NCBI RefSeq assembly: GCF_010725725.1
Contig: NZ_AP022599.1
Location: 1,860,001 to 1,924,000 of the forward strand
Source of the DNA: Mycolicibacterium pulveris
GTDB taxonomy: Bacteria; Actinomycetota; Actinomycetes; Mycobacteriales; Mycobacteriaceae
Length of the DNA stretch: 64,000 bases
Reading direction: 5' to 3'
Shown: one piece after another, positions 11,832-20,841 of the stretch
Numbering within the stretch: the first letter of the stretch is position 1
How the letters are laid out: each line of letters starts with the position of its first letter
Position numbers and translations under genes: made by a program
Notes under the pieces: model-generated
The model's database searches: none
What the model saw: the letters and a program-made list of their open reading frames with translations, nothing else
Told to the model about the DNA's origin: nothing

Positions 11832-13274
11832 ATGACGGAGGCCGGCAAGATCTTGGAAGCTCAGCACACGCCCATTCCCGGGCTGACGGTATGGCAGTTG
11901 CCGCTCCACGGCGACAACCGCGGCTGGTTCAAGGAGAACTGGCAGCGCGCGAAGATGGTCGCGGCCGGCATGCCGGACTTCGGGCCCGTCCAACACAACA
12001 TCGCGTTCAACGAATCGGCAGGAACCACGCGGGGCATCCATGCCGAACCTTGGGACAAGTTCGTCTCCGTCGCGGCCGGACGGGCTTTCGGGGCGTGGGT
12101 GGATCTGCGCGCGGGCGCGACGTTCGGAAACGTGTTCACCGTCGAACTGAATCCGTCTCGCGCCGTCTTTGTGCCCCGCGGAGTCGGCAACGCATATCAG
12201 ACGCTCGAGCCGAACACGGTCTATTCGTATCTCGTCAACGATCACTACTCGCCCGGTGCGAGTTACACCTCGGTGCACCCCGCTGACGAAAGCGTCGCGA
12301 TCGACTGGCCGATTCCGTTGGACCGGGCGGTGATGTCGGACAAGGACCGAGCCCAGCCAAGGCTGACCGACATCGATCCCGTACCGCCGACCAAGATCTT
12401 GGTGCTCGGCGCCGACGGGCAGCTGGGCCGCGCGCTGCGCGAGGCCTACGCCGGCATGTCGCATGTCGAGTTCGCGACCCGATCCGACCTCGACCTGGGT
12501 TCCGGTGACCTCGGTTCCGCACGCCCTTGGCGTGACTACGACACGATCATCAATGCCGCGGCATACACGGCCGTCGACAAGGCCGAGACCGCCGAAGGGC
12601 GCGCTGCTGCGTGGGCGACCAACGTCGCCGGGGTGTCGGCGCTCGCGCGAGTCGCCGCCCCGCATGGCCTCACCGTTGTGCACATCTCCAGCGACTACGT
12701 GTTCGACGGCACCAGCACACGGCCATATCGAGAGGACGACGCGTTCGCGCCGCTCGGCGTGTACGGACAGACCAAGGCCGCAGGCGACCAGATCGTGGCC
12801 ACGCTGCCGCGTCACTACATCCTGCGCACGTCATGGGTGATCGGCGACGGACGCAATTTCGTACGGACCATGTTGTCGTTGGCCAACAGCGACGTGAACC
12901 CGTCCGTGGTCAACGATCAGTTCGGACGCTTGACCTTCACCTCGGAACTGGCCCGAGCGATCCGGCACCTCACCGAAACGGACGCACCCTACGGCACCTA
13001 CAACGTGAGTTGCGCGGGATCAGTCGGTTCGTGGGCAGACATCGCGCAACGCACGTTCTCACTGGCCGGTCACGATCCGAAGCGGGTGACCGGGGTGGCC
13101 TCGGCCGTGTACTTCGGGAAGGTCGAAGGCCCGGTTGCGCCGCGCCCGGCCAACAGTGTTCTCGACCTGGCCAAGATCGAGGCCACCGGCTATGTCCCGG
13201 CCGACGCCGACGAGATGCTGGCGAACTACGTCAAGCTCGAGAACCGAGGAACCGCCGGCATGACGGCTCCTTAG
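11832..13274 (+). CDS. rmlCD: RmlC-RmlD fusion: dTDP-4-keto sugar epimerase / dTDP-4-dehydrorhamnose reductase
   Basis: A 480-residue two-domain protein. Residues about 10-175 form an RmlC-like cupin epimerase (TTRGIHAEPWDKFVSV, FVPRGVGNAYQTLE). The classical GLHYQ-type active-site strand is replaced by GIHAEPW, so the epimerase half is a divergent subtype. Residues about 183-470 form an RmlD-type reductase with KILVLGADGQLGRAL (NADPH-binding GxxGxxG), ISSDYVFDG and YGQTKAAGD (YxxxK). Together they would convert dTDP-4-keto-6-deoxyglucose to dTDP-L-rhamnose in one polypeptide. Fusions of this kind are known in actinobacteria, whereas M. tuberculosis has separate rmlC and rmlD. It ends the rhamnose cluster. 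Confidence 0.9.
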   Translation: MTEAGKILEAQHTPIPGLTVWQLPLHGDNRGWFKENWQRAKMVAAGMPDFGPVQHNIAFNESAGTTRGIHAEPWDKFVSVAAGRAFGAWVDLRAGATFGNVFTVELNPSRAVFVPRGVGNAYQTLEPNTVYSYLVNDHYSPGASYTSVHPADESVAIDWPIPLDRAVMSDKDRAQPRLTDIDPVPPTKILVLGADGQLGRALREAYAGMSHVEFATRSDLDLGSGDLGSARPWRDYDTIINAAAYTAVDKAETAEGRAAAWATNVAGVSALARVAAPHGLTVVHISSDYVFDGTSTRPYREDDAFAPLGVYGQTKAAGDQIVATLPRHYILRTSWVIGDGRNFVRTMLSLANSDVNPSVVNDQFGRLTFTSELARAIRHLTETDAPYGTYNVSCAGSVGSWADIAQRTFSLAGHDPKRVTGVASAVYFGKVEGPVAPRPANSVLDLAKIEATGYVPADADEMLANYVKLENRGTAGMTAP

Positions 13275-13399
13275 CGATCGACACCGCATAGCGGCCCTGC
13301 GGGTGGAGGAACGACGAAACGCCGTCAAGGCGTCACCAGCAAATAAAACATAACGTCAATTAGGGCCCGCAACTCGGCTTGCGAATGCAAACTAGCAGG

Positions 13400-13405
13400 T
13401 ACAGT
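13400..13405 (+). promoter_or_regulatory. Leaderless -10 element for the PGRS gene
   Basis: TACAGT sits exactly 7 bases before the ATG at 13413, so the predicted transcript begins at the start codon. No Shine-Dalgarno is present. Confidence 0.5.
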
Positions 13406-13412
13406 GCTCTGA

Positions 13413-15314
13413 ATGGCTGCGAGACATTGCGCCACCAAGAAGGCGAAGAGGAAGGCAAAACGCCGCGCCGGCCGCCACCGTCAGCAGCAACGTCGCAGTG
13501 ACGTCAGCCTATGGCTCGGAACGGGGGCGGTCGCCCTCGGCGTTTGCGCCGGACTGGCCGTCGGAACCGGGGTCGCCCAAGCCGACACCGCGAGTGACGA
13601 TTCCGCCGCTACAAGCGACAGCAAACCCGACAGCTCCGCCGCGAGCGACAGCAGCACCGGTGCCGAAAGCCCCAGCGCGCCTAGAGCCACTTTCGGAGCG
13701 ACCGGCACGAACAGCGACGGTGACCTCACCGACGACCTCACCGACGACCTCACCGACGACGACCTCACCGACGACGACCTCACCGACGCCGACCTCACCG
13801 ACGCCGACGAAGTCATCGACGAGGACGGAGCCGACGACGACCTCACCGACGAGGACGTCATCGAAGACATCACCGACGACGACGGCGACGACACGGGCGA
13901 CGCCACCAACGAGGACGTCATCGCGAACCCCCCGCCGGAAGATCCCGTAGAGGACGACTCCGTCCCCGAAGCTCCTGTGACGGATGACCTCGCCGAGGAG
14001 GTTGTCCCGCCAGGCACGTCGGAGCCGGAGGTCACCACCGTCGATCTGGAAACCCTGGTCGACGAGACGGCTTCTCAGCTTGGGGCGCCAGCCTCCGAGC
14101 CACCGACCGCCGTCGCCGCAGCCGCGGAAGTCACCCCGATGGCAGGCGAAATCGACTTCCTGCTCTCGCTTCCCGGCGTGGCGCTTTCCCTTCTCTCCCA
14201 GGTCCAGGCCGCCGTCGCGCCGCTCGGCATCCTCGACTTCCCGATCCTGATACCGGTAAACGAATTTTGGATCCCCTGGGAGTTCGTCGTCGCGGTCGTC
14301 AACAACGAATGGCGCGGGCGCCAGATCATCGGCCACGGAGCCGACGGGACCGCGGACAGCCCGGACGGCAAGCCCGGTGGCTGGCTGTTCGGCAACGGTG
14401 GCAACGGCTACTCCCCACCCCCAGGCTCCGGCCAGGCCGGCGGTAACGGCGGCGCCGCGGGGTTCATCGGCAACGGCGGCAACGGCGGCGACGGCGCATC
14501 CGGCGGCACGTTCCCGGTGATCGCCCCCTCCGGCGGTAACGGCGGGGCCGGCGGGTCCGCGTTTCTCTTTGGCAACGGCGGCAACGGCGGACGGGGCGGC
14601 GACGGCGGCAGCAATCTGACCGGGACCGCGCGCGGGCCCGGCGGCACCGGGGGGGCCGGCGGCAACGGCGGGTTGTTCAGCGGCAATGGCGGCAACGGCG
14701 GCCGGGGCGGCGACGGCGGACCCGGTGGTGACGGCGGCAAAGGTGGTCAGGTCCTCAGCTTCGGGGTCGGATACTTCAACGGGATCTTCCTACCCGGGGC
14801 CGTGAAGGGCGGTGACGGTGGTGACGGCGGCAACGGCCTACAGGGCGGTGCCGGCGGCAACGGCGGGCACGGCGGCCTCGCACTCAACTTCGAGTACCCT
14901 CCCACCAGCGCTCTTTTCGACGTCTTCGCGCTGCTTTTCGGCACCAACGGTGATCCGATGCGGGCAATCGGCGGTAACGGCGGCAACGGCGGCACCGGGA
15001 ACGGCCTAGGCTCCGGCGGCCAGGGCGGTAACGGCGGCACGGCGTACTCCCTGCTGGCCGATGCAACCGGTATTCCCGGAGCGGCAATCGGTGGCCGGGG
15101 CGGCGACGGCGGCACCGGTGGTCTTTTGGGGCTGCGCGCTAGCGGCGGAAGCGGCGGCGACGCCCTGGCATTCGATATCCGCATTCCCGGACAGCCTGGC
15201 GCCGGTGGGAGCTGTGTGCTCGGCTTAGGGACCTGCCCCGGCAGCACGGGAACCCCGCCTGTCCTGCTCACTTTCATGATCGACGTCATCCGGTGGGTTC
15301 TCTCCGAGTGGTAG
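13413..15314 (+). CDS. PGRS-repeat exported protein lacking a PE domain
   Basis: 633 residues. A Lys/Arg-rich start (about 30 residues) leads into a hydrophobic signal segment ([19 protein letters not shown]) with likely cleavage after AQA near residue 53. Residues about 100-190 are very acidic with DDLTD repeats. A hydrophobic stretch follows ([17 protein letters not shown], then [18 protein letters not shown]) and then the canonical PGRS entry [11 protein letters not shown] with [11 protein letters not shown]. Residues about 325-600 are Gly-Gly-Asn/Asp PGRS repeats, interrupted by short hydrophobic segments. PE-PGRS proteins normally begin with a PE domain secreted by ESX-5; here a signal peptide replaces it, implying Sec or Tat export. 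A surface or calcium-binding glycine sandwich is plausible. Confidence 0.85.
   Translation: MAARHCATKKAKRKAKRRAGRHRQQQRRSDVSLWLGTGAVALGVCAGLAVGTGVAQADTASDDSAATSDSKPDSSAASDSSTGAESPSAPRATFGATGTNSDGDLTDDLTDDLTDDDLTDDDLTDADLTDADEVIDEDGADDDLTDEDVIEDITDDDGDDTGDATNEDVIANPPPEDPVEDDSVPEAPVTDDLAEEVVPPGTSEPEVTTVDLETLVDETASQLGAPASEPPTAVAAAAEVTPMAGEIDFLLSLPGVALSLLSQVQAAVAPLGILDFPILIPVNEFWIPWEFVVAVVNNEWRGRQIIGHGADGTADSPDGKPGGWLFGNGGNGYSPPPGSGQAGGNGGAAGFIGNGGNGGDGASGGTFPVIAPSGGNGGAGGSAFLFGNGGNGGRGGDGGSNLTGTARGPGGTGGAGGNGGLFSGNGGNGGRGGDGGPGGDGGKGGQVLSFGVGYFNGIFLPGAVKGGDGGDGGNGLQGGAGGNGGHGGLALNFEYPPTSALFDVFALLFGTNGDPMRAIGGNGGNGGTGNGLGSGGQGGNGGTAYSLLADATGIPGAAIGGRGGDGGTGGLLGLRASGGSGGDALAFDIRIPGQPGAGGSCVLGLGTCPGSTGTPPVLLTFMIDVIRWVLSEW
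13722..13805 (+). repeat. DDLTD coding repeat
   Basis: Tandem 12- and 15-base units built on GACCTCACCGAC encode Asp-Asp-Leu-Thr-Asp repeats in frame. Near-identical units suggest recent expansion and possible length variation. Confidence 0.85.
14380..15160 (+). repeat. PGRS Gly-Gly-Asn/Gly-Gly-Asp repeat array
   Basis: Dense GGCGGCAACGGCGGC-type units encode GGNGG and GGDGG motifs, with short non-repeat insertions at about 14750-14810, 14880-14960 and 15045-15085. Confidence 0.8.
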
Positions 15315-15822
15315 GCGACGTCCTCGCCTTCACGCCGTAGCAGTCCCGCGAACCCCGATGCGGCCGCCGAGCAGGTGCGCTCGCGACACTGTTTGCCCAC
15401 AGTGAACTACTTGTCGATCGTCTCGCAGACTATCCGATAAACGACATTGGACGGCAGTCGGCTGAGTAAGCCAGGCTGATTTCTAGCCGGACAAATATCC
15501 GGCGCAGTTATCCGGCCTGGACGTCGTCGATGAACGTTCAGGTGCCTATTCGCGTCCTACTCGATTTCGATGCAGTCCAACTTCTGAGACTTTCCCCCGT
15601 GGGTAGCGTCAAATCCGTTGTCAATCAATGTGTTTAGCTGATAACACCAATACGGAGCCGCCCAAGTAGTCGACAACTTGTGTCGGCGTTTTGCCTCCAT
15701 CGATCGACCGAAGATGTGTACAGTAACAAGTTAAGCAACCTGCTCAGAAAATGACGTTGGCGAAAATTCGGGGGAATCAGGCGCAGGGGTCATATTGCAG
15801 GAGTACGTCTGGGGGGACGGCT
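15315..15822 (+). other. Intergenic region, no supported gene
   Basis: A stretch of about 500 bases, less GC-rich than its surroundings. It contains a small inverted repeat, GCCGGA-N6-TCCGGC (15486-15503), and a TANNNT element TACAGT (15719-15724) that could start the transcript of the 15823 gene. No reading frame of convincing quality is seen. Confidence 0.5.
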
Positions 15823-16065
15823 ATGTTGTGGGACATAGAACAAATGGACGACGATGACTTCGCGGTTGCTGTGGGTGCAGCCGCGCAGCACGCCGTCTGG
15901 AGCACCGAGCACCCGCTGACCCACCACCTGGCAGAGGATGACCCGCGTCGGGAGAAGTACCTGCGCGAGTACCACTCGTCGGTGGGCCGCCAAGTACTCG
16001 ATGCAATCGCGCACCTTGCGGCTCCCAGCCAGTGCGCCAGGCGCTCGGGCTATCGCCACCGCTAG
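15823..16065 (+). CDS. Small hypothetical acidic protein
   Basis: 80 residues from ATG 15823, with GGGGGGAC 5 bases upstream; an in-frame upstream ATG at 15751 has no ribosome site. The sequence is hydrophilic, begins MLWDIEQMDDDDFAVAVG and contains VWSTEHPLTHHLAEDDPRRE. No family is recognised. It is convergent with hspR and overlaps its end by four bases, so it could be a real small gene or chance coding. A TANNNT element at 15719-15724 would give a leader of about 90 bases. Confidence 0.45.
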   Translation: MLWDIEQMDDDDFAVAVGAAAQHAVWSTEHPLTHHLAEDDPRREKYLREYHSSVGRQVLDAIAHLAAPSQCARRSGYRHR

Positions 16066-16430
16066 CGCTGGTTGCGCGGCTGCCACACCACCAGCGCGGT
16101 GCTCTTGGGCCGTGGCTGCGCCCGCAATTCCTCGACCTCGCGGGTCAACTCCTTGACCCGCGCTTGCAGCGCCTCGACCTGGTTGGTCAACTCGATGATG
16201 CGTTTGATCCCCGCGAGGTTCACACCCTCGTCCTGAGACAGCCGCTGCACCTCCCGCAACAGCTCCACGTCATGCTGCGAATAACGCCTGCCGCCGCCGG
16301 GCGTGCGCTGCGGACGCACCAGACCGAGCCGGTCGTAGGTGCGCAGCGTCTGCGCGTGCATGCCCGCCAACTCGGCCGCCACAGAGATCAGGAACGTGCG
16401 GGCTTCGTTGCTGGAACGCTTGGCCGCCAT
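16062..16430 (-). CDS. hspR: HspR heat-shock repressor (MerR family)
   Basis: 122 residues from the ATG that overlaps the dnaJ stop (TGATG). A MerR-type winged helix occupies the N-terminal 75 residues (ISVAAELAGMHAQTLRTYDRLGLV, then PGGGRRYS), followed by a helix rich in Glu/Leu/Val (LTNQVEALQARVKELTREVEEL) that looks like a dimerisation coiled coil. HspR binds HAIR inverted repeats and represses dnaK and clpB, with DnaK as co-repressor. As last gene of dnaK-grpE-dnaJ-hspR it is autoregulated; two HAIR-like sites are seen upstream of dnaK at 20135 and 20190. Confidence 0.95.
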   Translation of the reverse strand: MAAKRSSNEARTFLISVAAELAGMHAQTLRTYDRLGLVRPQRTPGGGRRYSQHDVELLREVQRLSQDEGVNLAGIKRIIELTNQVEALQARVKELTREVEELRAQPRPKSTALVVWQPRNQR

Positions 16431-17599
16431 CACGCACCTGCCCATCCCGCCCGCGGGTCGAATCCGCTGGCGCGCTCGGCCTTTGCGTATGCCTCCAGCG
16501 CCTCCACCGCCTCGGGCGGCAGGTTCGGCGGCACCGCCACCTTGACGGTGACGAGCAGGTCGCCATGGCCACCCGAGCGTTTGGGCACCCCACGTCCGCG
16601 CACCCGCAGGATCCGTCCGTCAGACGTCCCCTTCGGCACCCGCACGCCGACCCTGCCGTCCAGCGTCGGCACCGAAAGCGTTGTGCCCAATGCCAGTTCG
16701 TGGAAGCTCACCGGCACGGTGACGGTCAGGTCGTCGCCCTTGCGGCCGAACACCTTGTCCGGGCGGACATGGACGGTCACATACAGGTCCCCCGACGGTG
16801 CACCGCGTAGTCCCGCTTCGCCCTGACCGGGCAACCTGATTCGCTGGCCGTCCTCGACGCCCGGCGGAATCCGGACGTTGATCGTACGGGTACGGGTGGT
16901 GACGCCCGTGCCCTTGCACTCCTGACACGGGTGCTCGATGATCGAGCCGCTGCCCCGGCATTCGGTGCACGGCTCGGAAAAGCCGAACGCTCCCTGGTTG
17001 CGGCTGATCACACCGGCCCCATTGCAGTTCGGACACACCTTCGGGCTGGTGCCCGGGCGTGCGCCGCTGCCATGGCAATTCGTGCACGGCGCAGGGCTGG
17101 TGAGGCGCAACGGCATCGCGACACCCTTGGTCGCCTCGAGGAACGACAGCTCCGTCTCGGTTTCCAAGTCGTTGCCCCGCCGCGGCCGGCTCGGCCGGGT
17201 CTGCGCACCGCGTCCGAACAGACCGCCGAACAGGTCACCGATGTTCGCGCCGCCGGTCTGGCCGGCGGCATCGAACAAGTCGTTCAGGTTGAACTCGACG
17301 CCGTCGGAAGCGAATCCGCCGAAACCACCGCCACCGAACCGGCTGCGACCGAAACCGCCGTTGGCGAAAAGCCGTCGGGTCTCGTCGTATTCCTTCCGTT
17401 TGACCGGGTCGGTCAGCACCTCCTTGGCTTCCGAGACGGCCTTGTACCGTTCCTCGGCCGCCGGGTTGCCCGGGTTGCGGTCGGGATGGTTCTCCGCGAG
17501 CAGCTTTCGCGCCGCCCGCTTGATCTCCTGTTCGCTGGCGTCAGAGGAGACGCCGAGCTCGGCGTAGAAGTCCTTCTCGACCCATTCACGTTGAGCCAT
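16430..17599 (-). CDS. dnaJ1: Chaperone DnaJ (Hsp40, type I)
   Basis: 389 residues, the standard DnaJ1 length. The J domain (residues about 8-75) has HPD at 38-40, which stimulates the DnaK ATPase. A Gly/Phe-rich region follows, then four zinc-finger repeats ([32 protein letters not shown]) and the C-terminal substrate-binding beta domains. It is a cytoplasmic co-chaperone that delivers unfolded clients to DnaK. It lies 38 bases after grpE and overlaps hspR by one base. Confidence 0.97.
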   Translation of the reverse strand: MAQREWVEKDFYAELGVSSDASEQEIKRAARKLLAENHPDRNPGNPAAEERYKAVSEAKEVLTDPVKRKEYDETRRLFANGGFGRSRFGGGGFGGFASDGVEFNLNDLFDAAGQTGGANIGDLFGGLFGRGAQTRPSRPRRGNDLETETELSFLEATKGVAMPLRLTSPAPCTNCHGSGARPGTSPKVCPNCNGAGVISRNQGAFGFSEPCTECRGSGSIIEHPCQECKGTGVTTRTRTINVRIPPGVEDGQRIRLPGQGEAGLRGAPSGDLYVTVHVRPDKVFGRKGDDLTVTVPVSFHELALGTTLSVPTLDGRVGVRVPKGTSDGRILRVRGRGVPKRSGGHGDLLVTVKVAVPPNLPPEAVEALEAYAKAERASGFDPRAGWAGA

Positions 17600-17637
17600 G
17601 TCGCGTCACCTCCTCACCGTTTGTCGCGTCCTTCTCT

Positions 17638-18240
17638 CTAGGATTCTGCGGGGTTCTCCGCCGATTCGTCGTCCTTATCCGCCGTGTCGGCCCCATCGGG
17701 GACGGTGTCGACGACACCGACCATGGCGTGCCGCAGCACGAGATCGCCCACCTTGTAGCCGCGCCGCATCACGTTTCCGACGATGGGATGTGTGCCGTCG
17801 CCCTCATGCTGAACGGCCTCGTGCAGCTCGGGGTCGAACTCCTCGCCCTCCTCACCGAATCCCGAAAGGCCAAGGCCCTCGAAGATGCCGATCAGCTTGT
17901 CAGCGACCACCTTGAACGGTCCCGACTCCAGATCACCGTGGCTGCGCGCCCGGTCGAGGTCGTCGAGCACCGGCAGCAGCTCGGTGAGGACGGCGGCCTT
18001 GGACCGCTCGGCGATGACCTGCTGGTCCCGCAGCGTGCGCTTGCGGTAGTTGTCGTACTCGGCCTTGACGCGTTGCAGCGTCGACTTCAGCTCGGTGAGT
18101 TCCTCCGGCGAACCCCCGGCTTCCGGCGCCGGCCCGCTGGGGGCCGGCCCGGTCGCCTGTTCACGAACTTCACCAGTTTCGGGGTCGATACGCCGCTTGT
18201 CGGTGACGGTCACCGGCTCGTGCGAATCGTTCTGGCTCAC
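17638..18240 (-). CDS. grpE: Nucleotide exchange factor GrpE
   Basis: 200 residues from a GTG start that overlaps the dnaK stop (GTGA). It has an unstructured, Pro/Glu-rich N-terminus, then a long coiled coil with [19 protein letters not shown], and the C-terminal beta wing ([16 protein letters not shown]). It releases ADP from DnaK as a dimer. Overlap with dnaK shows strict co-expression. Confidence 0.96.
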   Translation of the reverse strand: MSQNDSHEPVTVTDKRRIDPETGEVREQATGPAPSGPAPEAGGSPEELTELKSTLQRVKAEYDNYRKRTLRDQQVIAERSKAAVLTELLPVLDDLDRARSHGDLESGPFKVVADKLIGIFEGLGLSGFGEEGEEFDPELHEAVQHEGDGTHPIVGNVMRRGYKVGDLVLRHAMVGVVDTVPDGADTADKDDESAENPAES

Positions 18241-20102
18241 TTGTTCTCCTGGTCATCATCGACAACCTCGGCGTCCACCACGTCGTCGGCCGACGAGCCC
18301 GTGGCGCCGCCTTCGGCGGCACCGCCGCCGGCGGCCTGTGCGGCCTGGGTCGCCTCGTAGATCGCCTGGCCGAGTGCCTGGCTTTCGACGCCGAGCTTCT
18401 CCATCGCGGACTTGATCGCGGCGATATCGGTGCCTTCCAGCGCCTTCTTCGCGTCGGCGATCGCGCCGTCGACCTTGCTCAAGGTGTCCTCGGGGACCTT
18501 GGACCCGCCTTCGGCCTCGCGCTGTTCCTTGACGAACTTCTCCGTCTGGTACACCAGCGACTCGGCCTGGTTGCGGACGTCGGCCTCCTCGCGCCGCTTG
18601 CGGTCCTCCTCGGCATGCGCCTCGGCATCCTTGATCATCCGGTCGATCTCCTCCTTGGAGATGCCCGAACCCTCCTGGATGCGGATGGTGTTCTCCTTGC
18701 CGGTGCCCTTGTCCTTGGCGGTGACGTGCACGATGCCGTTGGCGTCGATGTCGAACGTCACCTCGATCTGGGGCACACCGCGCGGAGCCGGCGGGATACC
18801 GGTCAGCTCGAAGCTGCCGAGCAGCTTGTTGTGCGCGGCGATCTCACGCTCACCCTGATAGACCTGAATCTGCACCGACGGCTGGTTGTCGTCGGCGGTG
18901 GTGAACGTCTCCGACCGCTTGGTCGGGATCGTGGTGTTGCGCTCGATCAGCTTGGTCATCACGCCGCCCTTGGTCTCGATACCAAGCGACAGCGGCGTAA
19001 CATCCAGCAGCAGAACGTCTTTCACCTCGCCCTTGAGCACACCGGCCTGCAGCGCGGCGCCCACCGCGACAACCTCGTCCGGGTTGACGCCCTTGTTGGG
19101 TTCCTTGCCGCCGGTCATCTCCTTGACCAGGTCGGACACCGCGGGCATCCGGGTCGAACCGCCGACCAGCACGACGTGGTCGATGTCGGACACCGAGATA
19201 CCGGCGTCCTTGATCACCGACTGGAACGGCTTGCGGGCCCTGTCCAGCAGATCCTGAGTGATGCGCTGGAACTCGGCGCGGCTCAGCTGTTCGTCGAGGA
19301 ACAGCGGGTTCTTGTCCGCGTCGACGGTGATGTAGGGCAGGTTGATCGACGTCTGCTGGCTCGAGCTCAGCTCGATCTTGGCCTTCTCCGCGGCCTCACG
19401 CAGCCGCTGCATCGCCATCTTGTCCTTGGTCAGGTCGATGCCGGAGGTGCCCTTGAACTTCTCGACGAGCCATTCGACGATGCGATCGTCCCAGTCGTCG
19501 CCACCGAGGTGGTTGTCACCGCTGGTGGCGCGGACCTCGACGACGCCCTCACCGATCTCCAGCAGCGAGACGTCGAACGTGCCGCCACCGAGGTCGAAGA
19601 CCAGGATCGTCTGTTCCTTCTCGCCCTTGTCCAGCCCGTAGGCCAGCGCCGCAGCGGTGGGTTCGTTGACGATGCGAAGCACGTTGAGGCCGGCGATCTG
19701 GCCGGCGTCCTTGGTGGCCTGCCGCTGGGCGTCGTTGAAGTAGGCGGGCACGGTGATCACCGCGTCGGTGATGTCCTCGCCCAGGTACGCCTCGGCGTCA
19801 CGCTTGAGTTTCATCAGCACCCGCGCGCTGATTTCCGGCGCGGTGTACTTCTTGTCGTCGATCTCCACCGACCAGTCGGAGCCCATATGGCGCTTCACCG
19901 ATCTGATGGTCCGGTCGACGTTGGTCACCGCCTGGTTCTTGGCGGGCTGGCCGACCAGCACCTCGCCGTTGCGAGCGAACGCGACGACGGACGGCGTGGT
20001 GCGGGAGCCCTCGGAGTTCGCGACGACGACGGGGTCGCCACCTTCCAAGACCGCGACGACGGAGTTGGTGGTCCCGAGGTCGATTCCGACCGCACGAGCC
20101 AT
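18237..20102 (-). CDS. dnaK: Chaperone DnaK (Hsp70)
   Basis: 621 residues starting [14 protein letters not shown]. The ATG at 20102 has AGGAGG 7 bases upstream, so the open frame further upstream is not coding. The ATPase domain carries phosphate-1 (GIDLGTTNS), phosphate-2 ([12 protein letters not shown]) and adenosine ([10 protein letters not shown]) motifs; the substrate domain follows from about residue 370, then a lid and an acidic tail ([12 protein letters not shown]). It folds and protects cytoplasmic proteins and acts as HspR co-repressor. First gene of dnaK-grpE-dnaJ-hspR, presumably induced by heat through release of HspR. Confidence 0.98.
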   Translation of the reverse strand: MARAVGIDLGTTNSVVAVLEGGDPVVVANSEGSRTTPSVVAFARNGEVLVGQPAKNQAVTNVDRTIRSVKRHMGSDWSVEIDDKKYTAPEISARVLMKLKRDAEAYLGEDITDAVITVPAYFNDAQRQATKDAGQIAGLNVLRIVNEPTAAALAYGLDKGEKEQTILVFDLGGGTFDVSLLEIGEGVVEVRATSGDNHLGGDDWDDRIVEWLVEKFKGTSGIDLTKDKMAMQRLREAAEKAKIELSSSQQTSINLPYITVDADKNPLFLDEQLSRAEFQRITQDLLDRARKPFQSVIKDAGISVSDIDHVVLVGGSTRMPAVSDLVKEMTGGKEPNKGVNPDEVVAVGAALQAGVLKGEVKDVLLLDVTPLSLGIETKGGVMTKLIERNTTIPTKRSETFTTADDNQPSVQIQVYQGEREIAAHNKLLGSFELTGIPPAPRGVPQIEVTFDIDANGIVHVTAKDKGTGKENTIRIQEGSGISKEEIDRMIKDAEAHAEEDRKRREEADVRNQAESLVYQTEKFVKEQREAEGGSKVPEDTLSKVDGAIADAKKALEGTDIAAIKSAMEKLGVESQALGQAIYEATQAAQAAGGGAAEGGATGSSADDVVDAEVVDDDQENK

Positions 20103-20134
20103 AGTTCTGCCTCCTGAGATAGTCCTGCTAGGGG

Positions 20135-20155
20135 TCTGAGTGCACCGCACTCAAG
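20135..20155. promoter_or_regulatory. HAIR element 1 (HspR operator) upstream of dnaK
   Basis: The consensus is CTTGAGT-N7-ACTCAAG. Here the plus strand reads TCTGAGT-GCACCGC-ACTCAAG: the right half-site is perfect and the left has two mismatches. On the minus strand the perfect half (CTTGAGT) contains a TTGAGT that could serve as the dnaK -35, so HspR binding would block polymerase. Confidence 0.75.
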
Positions 20156-20189
20156 ACTGCTCCGACCAACCCTGTCATGTCAAACCAGA

Positions 20190-20210
20190 CTTGAGCCTAT
20201 GTCACTCAAC
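20190..20210. promoter_or_regulatory. HAIR element 2 (HspR operator) upstream of dnaK
   Basis: CTTGAGC-CTATGTC-ACTCAAC keeps the 7-base spacer with one mismatch in each half-site. It lies 55 bases (about five helical turns) from element 1, allowing cooperative binding on one face of the DNA. Confidence 0.75.
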
Positions 20211-20340
20211 TGTCGACCCGGTCAACGGCATCTGCCGCAGGTTTGTTCCCGGGATGAGCCTGGCTCCTGCTCGAAACCGACGCAATGGCGGCTTCACCTG
20301 CCGCGAATCGACCATAGCGTCGGCTTCGCGGCCCTGTTCC

Positions 20341-20346
20341 TAGCAT
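20341..20346 (+). promoter_or_regulatory. Leaderless -10 element for the hemerythrin gene
   Basis: TAGCAT ends 6 bases before the ATG at 20353 and no Shine-Dalgarno is visible. It lies about 130 bases from the nearer HspR site. Confidence 0.45.
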
Positions 20347-20352
20347 TGAGGC

Positions 20353-20826
20353 ATGTGCCAATACTGCGGTTGCCGGGATATGCCGCTGATCCGTGACTAC
20401 ATCAGTGAGCACGCCCATGTCCTCAACCTCGGCGGCGAGGCGGTCCGCGCGATCGACCGCGGTGACTTGCCGACCGCACGGGACCGATTGAACGCGATGG
20501 CCGAGGAGCTGCAATCGCACTTCAAGGGCGAGGAGAACGGGCTGTTCGCGGTCATGGCCGCCGACGAGCTGTTCGCCGAGCACATCGAACCGCTCGTGCG
20601 CGAGCACCGCGAACTCGAACACCTGCTCGCCACCGTGGACATCGCCGACGCCGACGGCCAGCAAGCCATCCGCGACGCGGTGGAGAACCTGTTCGAGCAC
20701 ACCCGAAAGGAAGAGGACGGGCTCTTCCCTGCCGCGCTGACCTCGCTGGACGGCGACCAATGGGACGCCGCGATCCAGGCGTGGCATGACGCGCACCCCG
20801 GCCGCGAAATGGTGCGCTGGGCCTGA
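20353..20826 (+). CDS. Hemerythrin-domain protein with N-terminal Cys cluster
   Basis: 157 residues. The start MCQYCGC gives a CxxCxC cluster; then comes a four-helix hemerythrin-like domain with iron-ligand candidates in ISEHAHVL, LQSHFKGEEN, LVREHRELEHLL and LFEHTRKEEDGLFP. Hemerythrin-like proteins bind O2, NO or peroxide at a di-iron site; cysteines this close to the start suggest an extra metal or redox function. It is divergent from dnaK and convergent with ectD (15-base gap). The function in this host is not known. Confidence 0.85.
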   Translation: MCQYCGCRDMPLIRDYISEHAHVLNLGGEAVRAIDRGDLPTARDRLNAMAEELQSHFKGEENGLFAVMAADELFAEHIEPLVREHRELEHLLATVDIADADGQQAIRDAVENLFEHTRKEEDGLFPAALTSLDGDQWDAAIQAWHDAHPGREMVRWA

Positions 20827-20841
20827 GCGAGCGCCGCCGTC

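Noticed and set aside
13722..13805. Short direct repeats as a possible CRISPR array
   Set aside because: The units are contiguous, in frame and encode DDLTD; there are no spacers.
15486..15503. GCCGGA-N6-TCCGGC as an attachment site or strong operator
   Set aside because: Only 6-bp arms with no integrase, no duplicate copy and no nearby start codon at useful distance.
18615..20117. Long open frame on the plus strand, antisense to dnaK
   Set aside because: High-GC codon bias opens the opposite strand of real genes; the translation is Val/Gly/Asp/His-rich with no domain, and dnaK is certain.
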